Positions 46,807 to 60,259 of a stretch of 64,000 nt of DNA are shown here, in pieces. The notes under the pieces are model-generated. The model was not told the DNA's origin and made no database searches. It was given only the letters and a program-made list of their open reading frames with translations. Source of the stretch: Golubevia sp. BC0850. Its lineage: Eukaryota > Basidiomycota > Exobasidiomycetes > Golubeviales > Golubeviaceae. Position numbers and translations under genes: made by a program. The first letter of the stretch is position 1. Each line of letters opens with the position of its first letter. Location: contig JAAVVG010000006.1 of the NCBI GenBank assembly GCA_012976225.1, positions 372,001 through 436,000 of the forward strand, in the 5' to 3' direction.

Positions 46807-47388
46807 AGCTTCAGCTATGCATCAGTCAATCAATCCTCCAGATGGTATCTTATCAAGTCTCAAGTTCCCTCCCGGTCCAACCTCTCCTCTCTTGTAATTC
46901 TCCTTCCCGCTCTCCAAAAACAAACGCATTTCTTCTTGGCTCATTTCCTCGATTCTCTTCTCACCCCCATTCTCTTTATCCTCAATTCCTCTTTCATTTT
47001 CTCCCAATCCTTTTCTCAATCATTTCTTTCTTCTCTCTTGTAAAACTCTAAACACATTCTCAGCTTCCTCCTCTGTTTGAAGTCTAAAGTCTAATCGTCA
47101 ATTGTCACTCTTGTTGAATAGTTGCTTGGGTGAGCGCAATGAGGGTAGAGAAACCGGAGATCTAGTATTAAGCGGCCTTGTGACCCGGCCCTCAGAAGAT
47201 TCAAAGCATGTATGATGTAGTTTTTTTTTTCCTTTCACTTTCTGAAAGCTAACCTTTCTCAATCATCTTTTCAATTTCACCTGGAGTTATCGTGAGTATG
47301 AATTTCTTAAAGCCTATTCTCCGTGACGACGAGCTGATTTTGAGGACTCGATTTTGGGACTTCTGTTTATTCTTCCCCCAAAAGATCC
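46807..47388. other. Intergenic region
   Basis: 582 bp between the Sip5-like gene and acetyl-CoA acetyltransferase. A run of ten T lies at 47221-47230. No coding or RNA gene signal is seen. Confidence 0.45.
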
Positions 47389-49252
<1,864 letters not shown>

Positions 49253-49513
49253 TTGGAGAGTTGGGTGAAGAGGAGGAGAGCTGAGAGAGGCAATTGACTC
49301 CGCTCTTTATTTGTGTTTTCCTTTTCGTTGCTTTTTTAAATTACGTTTACTCATTCGAAACTATATCTGAAATTTTCCGTCTTTGCGAGAAGAAGGTGGC
49401 AAGGACGCACTCAATTAGCTTCATCTACCCCGCCAGACGCCATTTCGAACCACTACACCACCAACTCCTCTTCCTCTCTTCTTTGGACGTCTCCCATCGA
49501 TGGGAGTCTGAAG

Positions 49514-52500
49514 ATGAGTCCTAATCATTCAAATTCTCATGGAAGCCTTCATGAAGCAGAAACTAATGAACTCATACCAAGCCGAGCTCACTCATCTTAT
49601 TACAACTCGTACTCTATTCCCTCAAAGAACTTCTCTTCATCAATCTCTTCATCTTGTTCTTCTACTTCAAATCATTCCAATCTGCCAAAATCATTTGTGT
49701 CATCTTCTGCTTCACCATCGCTTCTAATGTCAATCTCAAATGGAAGGACAGCTGTTGAATCGCCCCCTCAATCCTCAAGCAGCAGCAGCAGCAATCTAAC
49801 CAAGGTCGGTTACTTTGATCGATACCCAGAACGAAAGAATCAAGGTCCTTATGTTTTGGATTCAAAGTTAACAACCACTCCTTCAAGTAGTAGTAGAAGG
49901 AGAGAAAAAGAAAGGGAGAGGGAGAAAGAGAAGGAGAAGGAGAAAGGCAAGCTCAAGGAGAGGGAGGGGGGAGAACGTCACAAGAGAGCCAGCAATCAAA
50001 CAACCAGCAACTCAACGACAAGCGCTTCAACTCGAGCTGTCTCTGATGAGAAGAAAGAGAGAGATAAAGAACGAGAAAGGGAAAGGGAGAGAGGAAAGGA
50101 GAAGGACAGATCAATAGGGAGGAAAGAAGGCATCCTTTCTGCTACTCCTGCTTCCTCCTCCTCTCTTGGTCATGGTCTAGGAATCACTTCAATGAATCTC
50201 TCCAGCTTTTCATCTCTCAAATCAAAAGACGATTCCTCGGAGAGCGGAGGAGGTGAAGAAAGACCAAGAACCTATTCGATAGCAAAGCATAGAGAGCAAG
50301 CCAACGCTGCAGCTTTCAAGTCTCCCTCTGGATACCCTTCAGCTCCTTCTTCCTTGACCAAAAGGCATTCTAAGAAAGATCTGAGGGCTGGTGGATCTCA
50401 CGAATCGAGTTCTGAAAGTGGAAATGGAGGAATGGACCGATTCTCTTCAAACGACACTCCTCCCACTATCTCTGAGGAAAGGTTCAACTCAAGCAGCAAG
50501 ACTCCTACTCTGAGCTCTCGAGCAGGAGCTGGGACCTCTGGCTCCTCTTCTTCTTCTCAAGCTGCCAACGATGCCAAGCTGTATGCCGCTCTCAGGAAGG
50601 ATCTGGGAATATCGGAACCAAGTCTCAAATCTCTCTCCTCCTCTTCCTCCTCTCGCAAGCTTCGATCTGCAGCTTCTACCAGCTCTGTCGTCTCTAGCAA
50701 AACCGTCGGATCTCATAGCACTTCTAGGCGAAACCAGAACTCCAGCTTCAATGAAGTAGAAGAGCAAGCTCAAATCAGGAAAGCCAGCTCCAGAGCAAAT
50801 GGGCTGAACAAATCTACATCTTCCTATTCAATCTCGAATCGAGAAACAACTGGAGCATTAGAGGAATCGGAACTGAGTACTTCTGGATCCAACTTTCTGT
50901 CTTCCCTCTCAAGATCTTATTCAAGCTCAAATTCGTTGACTCCGATGCCAGGCATCTCTCCAAATCTTCCCTTTCCAAGATCTCCGGGTGGACCAAGTCC
51001 AGATTCCAGTCCCTCAAAGCCAAAAAATCTAATTCAAACCTCTTCCACTCCTTCATCAAGTGCAAGATACCAGAGACAGGCAGAACCTGTCAGTCCGACC
51101 CGAAGTAGAACGGCCCAGAAGAGAAGCAACGACAGGGAACCGAATCTGGATTTGAATTCCAATAGGACATCAGCAACAACTCTGATGACAAGACTGGAAG
51201 CTCCCAAAAGCTCATCTACCTCTCAAGCATCTTCTTCTCCGCGTTCAGACGAGAAGCGACTGAGTACCTACAGCGGCTACTCTCTTTCTTCAAATGGAAC
51301 AGCTTCGTCTTATGGAGAGCCTCCAAGCCCGAGTCCTCTGTTCGTTCAAGTCGATACTTCGTGGTGGGATGGTGTCAATGACAAGGATGGGTTTGGTCGA
51401 AACGATAGCAAAGGCAGCATCAACAGCTCGCTTCCAAGTCCTCATCACCTCAATGCTACAAAGATCGTCCCAGCAACTTACGCTGCCTCTTCTGCTGCTC
51501 TGGGAAAGTCCAAGAATAGCTCCTCGAGCTCAGCTTCTTCCAGATTGAAGACCGAGTACGTTCCAAGCATCGACGACATCCTGAGATCCCATTCCAAACT
51601 TCCAGTCAAATCGCCAAGTCAAGCTCAGATGAGTGGATCGAACGAGTCAAGACTTGGAGCTGTCTCGCCCAACAGCTTGGATTTTACTTCCTCGTCCAGA
51701 GAATCTTCAATTTACGAAGGGTTGGGAGGCTCAGGTTCTTCAAGCTCCAACAATCCGAGTCGATCTCAGAGGTCCAATCCAGCAAGAAGCTATCAAATGG
51801 GAGGAAAGGAAGGTAGCTGGGGATCTAGATCCCTGCATACCGCCAAACATGGAGCCATACCTGAATACGGAGAGGTCAAGAATCAGATCCCAGCAACGCC
51901 GAATTCAGACCAGGATTTGGAACCTTCAGACTCTGACGATGGGTCCATATCTTCAGCTGGATCGGTGGAAAGAGAGATCAGAGAATCTTTGAAGAACGAG
52001 AGGAGGAAGAACAAGATGACTTTGAACGGAAAGAAGGTCAGTCGACCTGAACTGGAAGTTAGATCCCACTCTGCAGGTGTCGATGCCAATTCAACTTTGC
52101 TCTCCGGAGGACTAGATCTGGATAGGAGTACCGATAGTCCAGTCATGGGCAAAAGACCAAGTAAAGCTCTACATCATGCAACTTCGTTTCCGAATAGGAG
52201 AATTCTCAGCAAAGGTTCGAAATCTCCGCCTAGTCCCTTGAAGCTCAACGGCATTAGCTCTTTTACCGGATCTCCAGCTTCTTTCAAGTCAAAGGGATCT
52301 GCTGTCATTCTAGGGAAAGGACTCGCTGGGTCGGAGAGAGGAAGTGGAAGTCAGAGTCCTTCAGCTCCCCACCTTCGACGAAGAGCTGTCTCCACTGCCA
52401 GCACAGCTTCGGGAAGAAGCGCAGCTCTAGCTGCTTCTTCAACTACACCAATGCCATCCATGGAAGACGGATTTACTGTAGCTCACTATCTCAGATCCAC

Positions 52501-54465
52501 AAGATTGACGAGGTTGGTCAAGCTGGTCCAACATCCAAACGATGGAGTCACTGTCTCTCTAGCTGACGTAGGTGCTCCAGAAGGCCATCCCGTAGTCATC
52601 TTTCTAGGTCTAGGGGCTGTTAGGTATCTAGCCGCACTCTACGATGAGATGGCTGTGGCGCTGAACCTCAGATTGATCTGCATAGATCGGTGGGGTCTAG
52701 GAAGAACGACGGACGTTCCATCGGAGAGGAGAGGACTCCTGGACTGGGCTTCGGTGGTCAACGAAACAACCTCTCAAATGGGAATAGACAAGTTTTCGGT
52801 CCTGGCTCATTCTGCTGGAGCTCCCTATGCTATGGCGACAGTCCTACTCTATCCCAACAGAATAGCAGGTCCAGCCCATCTGTTAGCTCCTTGGGTCAAT
52901 TCTACTCACGAGAGTGGATACAAGTGGTTGAAATATGTGCCGGACACTGTAATCAAGACTGCTCAAGCTGCCGAATGGAAGATGCAAGGGTGGAAGCTGG
53001 GAAAGAACCCTAGCTTGAGCTACGAGGCTGTCGGAAGCGATGGTCTCAGGTCGAGCGAGGGCTTCGTCGGAACTCCAAACAGTGATAGCTTCAGCGTCTC
53101 CAGCATCGAGAACCCCAGCAATCTCGAGATTCTGAGCTCTCCTGCTTTGACTAGCTGCTCCTCAGGCGGACATTCTCCTACCTCTCCGAACCTCCCTCCC
53201 CTGTGCGAGACGCCGCTACCCAATCGCACCGCTAAAGGTCTGAAAGGAAAGCCATCTTTTCTTGGGGGATTTTTCAATGGGAAAAATTTGGTATCTGGTC
53301 ATGCACATAGCAGTAGCGGATCTTCAGCCAGGATGAACGTCAATCGTAGCGGCAGCCAAGCCTCTCTGGTCTGCTCTCCTCTAGCGAGTCAAGATTCGGA
53401 TCCTCTGAATCATTGGACAACAAGCAAGTATTCTCCTGCCGATCAGAACAACTCTGCCAGCAAAGACACAACTCCCGTAGCAACGAATGGTCGAGCTGCC
53501 AGTTCAGAGATCCCTAGAGTCAGCTTGGCCGATGATCTCAATTTGAGTGCGGCCTTGTTCAAGTTCAACGAGCATCAACAGGACAGAACAAGCTCAAGTA
53601 TAGATGGACACACGCTCAGCGGCTCTTTCTCTCTCGCAAGTGGACTGGTCTCCTCGAGGAAAGGAGTCGATTCAGATCCATCGCCCTTGAGGAGATCCAT
53701 CTCGACCTCAGATGGCTTGCCTAGACTGCCTTCCGAAACCTTCAGCTTCAGCGCAGGCATGCCAACCAGAGGAGCATCAGCAAGCTCTATCAGCACCTAC
53801 ACCAACGCAGACACAAGCGTCAGTAGCGCAGAGAACTCCTCTTCTATCTCTAGCCTTGGTAACAATGTCTTCATCACTCCTCAGATGAAGCAAGGTGGCT
53901 GGGCTGCCAATTCAGGTTCATCTCCTCTAGCCCCGTCGGTCAAGACGATCGCTTCTTCAACCAGATCTACAAGTACCGCTCCTGGCACGCCTTCAAGCTT
54001 TGGAACTCCAGTTTCACAATCCTCCAAGACCTTCAATTCCAACACCAGTACCCCAACTTCCTCAAATGCACCAGCCGATCTCACTACCGCACTGCTGAGA
54101 GCCTCTCACGCAGAGTCTTTGAAAGGAGGAACGGCCGATCTAATGGCCATCCTGGGTAGAGGATCAAGGCCTTGGGGATTCACCTTCTCAGATGTTCAGC
54201 ATCCGGTCAAAGTCTGGCATGGGGATAGAGACGAGAAAATTTCCTTGACTGGGGTCATGTGGATGGAAAGAGAAATGGAAAACTGTGAAGTCAAGATTGT
54301 CAAAGGAGCAGGTCATTCGTTGATGACGAACGTCGCTGTGTTTGTTGAGGCGCTGGAGAGGTAAGTAGAGTCCGAGCACGAATTGTGAGAGTTTGAACCT
54401 CAGCTGACGTCAGAATGTCTTTCCTTCTCTCTCTTTATAGTATTGTTGAAACTAAAGATAAATGA
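49514..54465 (+). CDS. Very long alpha/beta hydrolase-domain protein
   Basis: Two exons, 49514-54360 and 54441-54465, about 1623 residues. Residues 1 to about 990 are Ser-rich and disordered, with a Lys/Glu/Arg block (EREREKEKEKEKGKLKEREG) near residue 135. An alpha/beta hydrolase fold begins at about 1000 (TVAHYLRSTRLTRLVKLV, GHPVVIFLGLGAVRYLAAL, CIDRWGLGRTTDVP). The nucleophile is Ser1100 in LAHSAGAPYA. The other triad members are predicted as Asp1571 (WHGDRDEKI) and His1601 (GAGHSLMTN). Between them a Ser-rich insert of about 370 residues replaces the usual lid. All catalytic residues are present, so activity is plausible; the substrate is unknown. The last eight codons (SIVETKDK) come from a second exon, spliced in phase. 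Confidence 0.85.
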
Positions 54466-54720
54466 TGGGAAAGGAAAAGTTGGAAGATCAGGTCAAGATC
54501 CAAAACCTCTTCAAATCTTTTTCATCTCTTATAGTATCATCTTATATTTATGATCTCCTTTCACACTGATTCCCAGAAAGGTAAGTTAAGTTCGAGGAGA
54601 GAAGGTAGTGGCCATCCTCGGTGAGGGTCGAACCTTAATTGACGTTCAAATCACCCTCTTTCCGCCCAATCTCTTCATAGCGTTATGGAAATAACTAGAG
54701 TCTTCAAATACTCTACTCAA
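54356..54720 (+). repeat. Diverged duplication of the hydrolase gene's last intron
   Basis: The segment from the GGTAAGT donor through the ATAG acceptor at about 54359-54455 has a recognisable, imperfect second copy at about 54590-54710. Shared landmarks in the same order are GGTAAGT, GTGAG followed by GAACCT, TGACGT, TCTTTCC, an ATAG acceptor and a GAAA-containing exon start. The rest of 54466-55049 is AT-rich spacer without a gene. Confidence 0.4.
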
Positions 54721-55049
54721 ATCGTATTCTTCTGTTCCCTTTCCACCTCTTTTTCGATCTTCACCGTCCTCTCTCTCATCACCCCTTTTTTTTAATCATT
54801 GCATCTCTCACAAACCACCCTTTCCCTCTTTTTGTAATGTTCTCTCTAATACGTCTGGCCCATAGAATTCCTTATATATCCTCATACCTCTTCTTTTTCG
54901 TTTTGACTCTATTCTTCTCTTTCCTCTTAATCTGTAACAATTCTTTCAATTCATTCAATCCATTCATGTAACTGATCTAATTCTAAGCATGAAACGAGAC
55001 AGAATTACTATGGTACAGGCTAAACAAAGCAGATAAAACAGATAAAAAA

Positions 55050-58000
55050 TCAGGCGACTTCCTTCTTCGACTTCTTTACCTTCTTCTTGAGACTGTTAGC
55101 TTCCTTCACCTCTTCCTCTCCATTTTCTTCAGCCGGCCTCTTCTTTTCCTTCTTGTCCTTCTTTTCCAGCTTCTCCTTTTTCTCCTTCTTCCCTCCATCT
55201 TTCTTGGCATTGTTGCTTCCTTCGACGATGCTGACCATCTGCTTGAGTAGACCAGCCAAAGAGTTGTTCTTTCCAAACTTAGCACTCTCTCTGATCTCCT
55301 TCTCAACTTTGCGTAATCCCTCGAGTTTCCAGATTTTGGCAATCTCTGAATCAGAGGAGGAGACTCTTCGGGTGATTCTGACAGCTTGGAGACCGAACTT
55401 GAGAGCCTCTTTGAGACGGGGCGTACCGAGGGAGGAAGAGGAAGTGAGAGAAGCGTTGAGATGGGAGAGGATCAAGGAGCAGACGGAAGGAAGGAAAGAG
55501 AGCAGAGGGGCGGCCTGGGAGTTGAACTGGGGTTTGGAAAGATGGAGACGAATTTGGTCAGCATGTTTACCTCGTACCATCGAGATGGCTTTCTTCGGCA
55601 TGAACTCACGGATTGAACTGCACCAGTGAGAACGGTTTGAAGCATTCCCATCATCTGAACCTGTCGATAAGCATTCATACTAGATTTACCCTTCTTCTCC
55701 TTGCCAGCTTCATCGACTGAATCGTCTTCAGCAGATCCACAACCAGCCAGAATCTCCTCTCTCAAAGCCCAACCTAGAGCAGGGAAGCGCTTGAGAGCGT
55801 CCAACATGAAAGCAGGTTTAACACCAGAAGCTTTCCTGTTGATGTAATCCTTGAGAGTCTCACTGTAGAGAGCTAGAAGTGCCTTTGGAACCTTGGAGGC
55901 GGCTTCTGCTTCCATCCCGGTCGATTGAAGAACGACTCGAGTCAAGAAAGAGTTGACAGAGCTCGTCAAAGAGGCGATTTCGGCAGAGGAAGGGTTCCTC
56001 GCTACTGCGTGCATCTCGTCCAAGTCTTCCATGACGATCTCCAAGATTTGTTCGTCCTTCAAATCGATAGAAGGTGCTTTACCTTTACCAGCACAGACCT
56101 TTCCACGAAGGATTCCGCATGCTCGGTTAGCCACTTGCTTTTCGCTAGCCTCTCCTTTGCTCTTTGAGGTTTCGCTAGGAGGAGTTGCGGCTAGAGTGAA
56201 GAGAGGTCGAATGAGATGAAGAAGCAGAGGACTTGAAGAAGCGGAAGCTTTTCTGGCAAAGACTTCGACCAGATCCAGAACTTTGTTCTGAAAGGTAAGA
56301 GAGTTGAGCTTGGCGTCTGCAAACGGGAAGGAAAAGAGAAAGAGACACATCAATCAGAGTTGGTGCTGAAGCTGAAAGGTGGAAAGGAGGAAGATTGAAC
56401 TCACCATCACCACCCTTCTTGTTGCTCTGAAGCTTGAAGATCTGAGCTAGCTGATCGTCCAGCTTCAACATCTGATCATCATCCATATTCGAGACATCCG
56501 ATCCAGAGTCAGATCCGGCGTCTTCATCAGCACCTTCCTTGAGCGTCTTTGAAGTTCCTGGAGCAGCATCTTTCTCAGCCTCTTGCATGACTTCGTCCTC
56601 GTCTTCTGAGTCCGAGTCCGCCATTCCACTAGCTCTGAGAGCTTCAGCGACCTTCTTTCTGAGCTGAGAATCGATCGCGACGTCCGGCTGAAGGTCCTCT
56701 TCGTCTGAAGCATCGCTGGTAGCGGAGGTAGAGGAGGTCTCGTCACCATCGGAAGCGGCTTCATCTCCTTCGACCACCTGTTCTTCTTCATCGACATCCA
56801 TAGCATCTTCATCATTCTCTTGAGCTTCGGTGTTCTCGTCCGTTCCAAGTTGCTGCAAAGGGGAGGTTTGAAGTGTCAGCTGGAGATCTTCTACTACCAG
56901 CTCTTAAGTCGAGACTACTCACATCAATCAAATGACCAAGACTTTCTTCAGTCATCTCCGAGCAGAAAGAAGCGAAAGCTTGGTTGGCGACTCCTCTCAA
57001 GAATGCGGAAGGCACTTCTAAGAATCCCAAAAGACAATCAACCAAGAGTTCCATTCCGGTTGGCTCTGGAGCTTCCTCCTCGTCTCCGTCGACAGCAGCT
57101 GCCTTGGCTTTACGCTTGGAGGGCTTCTTCGAGGCTGGTTCGACTGGAGCGAAGAGCTTGGCAGCACAGTCGGCGAGCGGCTCTAAGACTTGATTAGCTC
57201 CCTCTTTCTCGTATGAGACAAGAAGAGCAGCCAATACAACAGTCTCGAAGGCCATGGCTTGTTCTGATTTGACTGAACCAGTAGTAGAAGCTTTGATCTG
57301 TTCCAAGTAGAAAGAAAACACAGAGGATTGCGTTAGTTGAGGACTCAAACCGAAGTGGCTGAAAGTGATGAACTTACCTCTTTGCGAGTGCTAGCCAATG
57401 TAGCAAGAGCTTTCTTCCTTGCTTCTGAAGATTCTGCATCGAACTCCACAGTTGCCGAGTAATGCTTGGTATCCTTCTCCAGAGTTGAGATGAGTTCGAA
57501 ACCCTTAGAAAGCCAAGATTCACCAGAAGAGGTGAGCCCTTGAGCCTTTCGAGTCTTTCCCTCAGAGTCAGTCAAAGTAGATGAGTGCTCATGTAGCTCA
57601 GAGAGACAAGAAAGGAAACGGGTCCTACAGGCAGCACGAATCTCATCAGAGAAAGGAGTCTGAGGTTGAGTTGTGATAGAAGCGCTTCCACCTGACTTGT
57701 TGAGCTTCTTGGTGCTAACGAATCCATTGACAGCGAAGAGTTCCAGAATCTCTAGGACACATTCGTCATTCTTTGGGATGGAGGTATTTCTGACCAAAGT
57801 CAAGAGCTGATCGAAAGCCCACTTCTTAGCTGAATCGGGCTGTTGAGCTTCACCTGTTTGATCTTGAGGTCCAGTCCCAGTTCCAGCTCCATAAGCCACA
57901 TCTCTGAGGTAAGAGATGTATTCCTTGACTCCAGACACATCTAAAGAAGCTAGAATGTTCTCTACGGTCTTGGTCTTGGTGATCTTATCAAAGTGTTGAG

Positions 58001-59720
58001 ATCCATATCTTCCTAGAAGTTGAGAGACCAGAGCGAACCCAACTTTTGGATTCGAAGCGACTGCTTCTTGAACAACCTTTGCTGTCTTGAGAGCTGCTGC
58101 GTGGAGAGCTCTGTCTTGACCAGCCAAGTGATTGATCCAAGATCTCATGAAGTTGGGAGTGAAAAGCAATGGCATCTCATCAGCTGGCATTCTTGAGATG
58201 GCTCTATCAAAGACCTGGAAACCCCAAGATTTCCTTTCGGATGATGAAAGAGGAGAGAAAAGAGCGTCTGGGGTAGGAGGAGGAAGCGAGACGGAGGTCA
58301 GCGAAAGCGACAGATGCAACTGTTTAGCGAAAGACGGATTTCAATACTGTAGACTCACCATCTACAACGACTCTGAAAAGTTCGTGGAAAGGAGCTCGAT
58401 CTTTGACAGATTCAGAGGCAGCTTCCACACCTTGACTTGGAAAGTAGAGATCCAAAATGATATTCCAAGCGAAATGCAACTGAGGTTTCCAACTTCCACT
58501 AGATCCTTTCGTCAGTCCAACTTCATCCTCAGAATTCGGTGAAGTAGCATCTTTAAGAATTTTGGCTAGAGTAACTAAATTTTGTCTTGTGAGAGGTTTG
58601 GTGCTCTTGAGAGGAGGAACAATGTATCTTTCTAAATCTATTTGTGGTGAGACTTGACTTAATTTGAGAACGATTGCTAACTTCTCCGGATTGAGTTCTC
58701 TTCCTAAGAGACATCGACCAGCTACCCAATTCAAAGCTTCATCTTTCCAACTTAGGTTCGACAGAGAGGTTCCTTCGCTTCCTAACTTCTGTAGAACTTC
58801 AACCATTACCCAAGCACAACTTTCTCCTAACCAAGTCTTTCGATTTCTAATGTGAATTAGACCTTCGATAGCTCTTTGGAGATCCATGAAAGTAGATCTG
58901 GTTGAGTGGAAGAGTAAGGAAGAGGCCACGAGAGATTGAATTCCAAATAGCCTTCCGAACATCAAATCTCTGTCTTCTTGACCTTTAATAGCTCCAGTGG
59001 GGGTAGTATGCTTGATGATGAGGACGAGAATGCATCGTGCTGAGATTGTAGGAAGATGTGAGAGGAGCTAAGAAGAGGCAGGGAGGGAGGACAGAGGTAA
59101 GAAGTCAGTTCTTCGATCTCGAGAGCTTTATGCGCTATGTTCCTACCTCGAAAGATCCCCCGATGAAGCTGATCAAACTGAGCAGCATGTTACAGAGTTG
59201 TAGAAGGTCAAGTGAAGGTCTTGCATATTTTTCTCCCCCAGTCCTTCCCTGGCAGCTTTGCTGCTCCATCCGACGCTTCTCTTCTCTTCTCTTTTTCCTT
59301 TTGCATGAGGAATTAACTCACCTCTGTCAAAGCTACAGCGAAACCCAACCTAGAATTTTCTCTTGGACTTGCTAGACCTTTGATCAACCTTCTTACAGAG
59401 TAAGCCACTTCTGAAGCCAATCCTTCATCCAAAACCTTCTCTGCCAATTCCAATTCCTCATCTGTCACGTAAGATAGATCCTTTGGGATTCTAGATTCTG
59501 ATAAATGTTCTGCTGAGCTTGTCTCAGTTGAATTGGCTGTCGTTGTGGTTGTTGTTGGTAGTAGTACTTGAGAAGTTGAGGGCTGAGAGGATTCTTCTTG
59601 TTGTTCTTGTTCTTGCTGCTGTGATAAAAGATTTCCAATCAAAAGCGAACTTGAATTGATTCGTTCATCTAAATCTGAAGAAGCTAAATTCCAGAATAAA
59701 GATAAAGAAGAGGAAGCCAT
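55050..59720 (-). CDS. POL5: DNA polymerase phi-like rRNA biogenesis factor Pol5 (MYBBP1A family)
   Basis: Nucleolar HEAT-like repeat protein needed for rRNA production; despite its name the family lacks a proven polymerase role. Seven exons: 59720-59322, 59067-58359, 58267-57378, 57297-56923, 56852-56405, 56316-55610, 55526-55050, about 1334 residues. Family blocks: SVRRLIKGLASPRENSRLGF, HTTPTGAIKGQEDRDLMFGR, SSSERKSWGFQVFDRAI and FLEVPSAFLRGVANQAFASF. The long acidic Asp/Glu-rich stretch of exon 5 (DEDAMDVDEEE and onward) ends DDDQMLKLDDQLAQIFK. FVEVFARK-type repeats and a Lys/Glu-rich tail (KKEKKEKLEKKDKKEKK) with nuclear localisation character follow. The start MASSSLSLFWNLAS matches the short N-terminus of relatives; an in-frame ATG 90 bases upstream is possible. 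Confidence 0.93.
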
Positions 59721-60259
59721 TCCAAGAGGAGAAGAGGAGCGGTTGTTGCGTTTGGCAAGAAGATTCTTCTTTTTTTCTCCAAGCAAAATCTCGATCGCCG
59801 ATACGCGCATTTCCTGCGATTCAGCGCTTCAACAGGGAGTGACAGCGTGACAGGAGGTAAAACTCGCAAAAGAATTTGGTAAGATATAGGGAATTACAAC
59901 AACAACGATGAAGAGGACGGGAGACGAACAGAAGGAGCAAACGTGTATAGTAAAAGGATCGGAACTGGGCAGGTTGACAGAGAAGAGAGTGAAAGAAATT
60001 GCATAAGCGATATACAGACAACATGACATGACTAGCAAAAGATTTAGGAGACAGCGAAAGAGAGAAGAAGGGGTTGAAAGAAGACGAAAAACGTAGGGAG
60101 GCAGGTGGCGTTCGAATTGTTACAGAGTGGTGGTTGACCGGATCCCTTTTCATCTTGACGTTTATGGAAGAGAAAGAATCGAGTAGCGTTTCAGGTCTTG
60201 ATAGCGCAAGAAAAGATGAAGGGCAAAGGGGGGGGGGGTAACTTGTAGAGGTCCTTCCA
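59721..60259. other. Spacer upstream of POL5
   Basis: 539 bp between POL5 and the next minus-strand gene. A run of eleven G lies at 60228-60238. A 160-codon minus-strand frame here is Cys/Leu/Phe-rich with no domain and overlaps the neighbouring stop, so it is not called. Confidence 0.4.

Noticed and set aside
54590-54660. GGTTCGACCC-like T-arm sequence on the minus strand, considered as a tRNA
   Set aside because: No acceptor stem, anticodon arm or A box could be arranged around it. It is better explained as part of the duplicated intron.
55472-55609. Read-through of POL5 exon 6 to a stop at 55472
   Set aside because: Splicing at GTGAGT (55609) to the CAG before 55526 gives an 83-nt intron with a good branch site and continues into the Lys-rich tail typical of the family.
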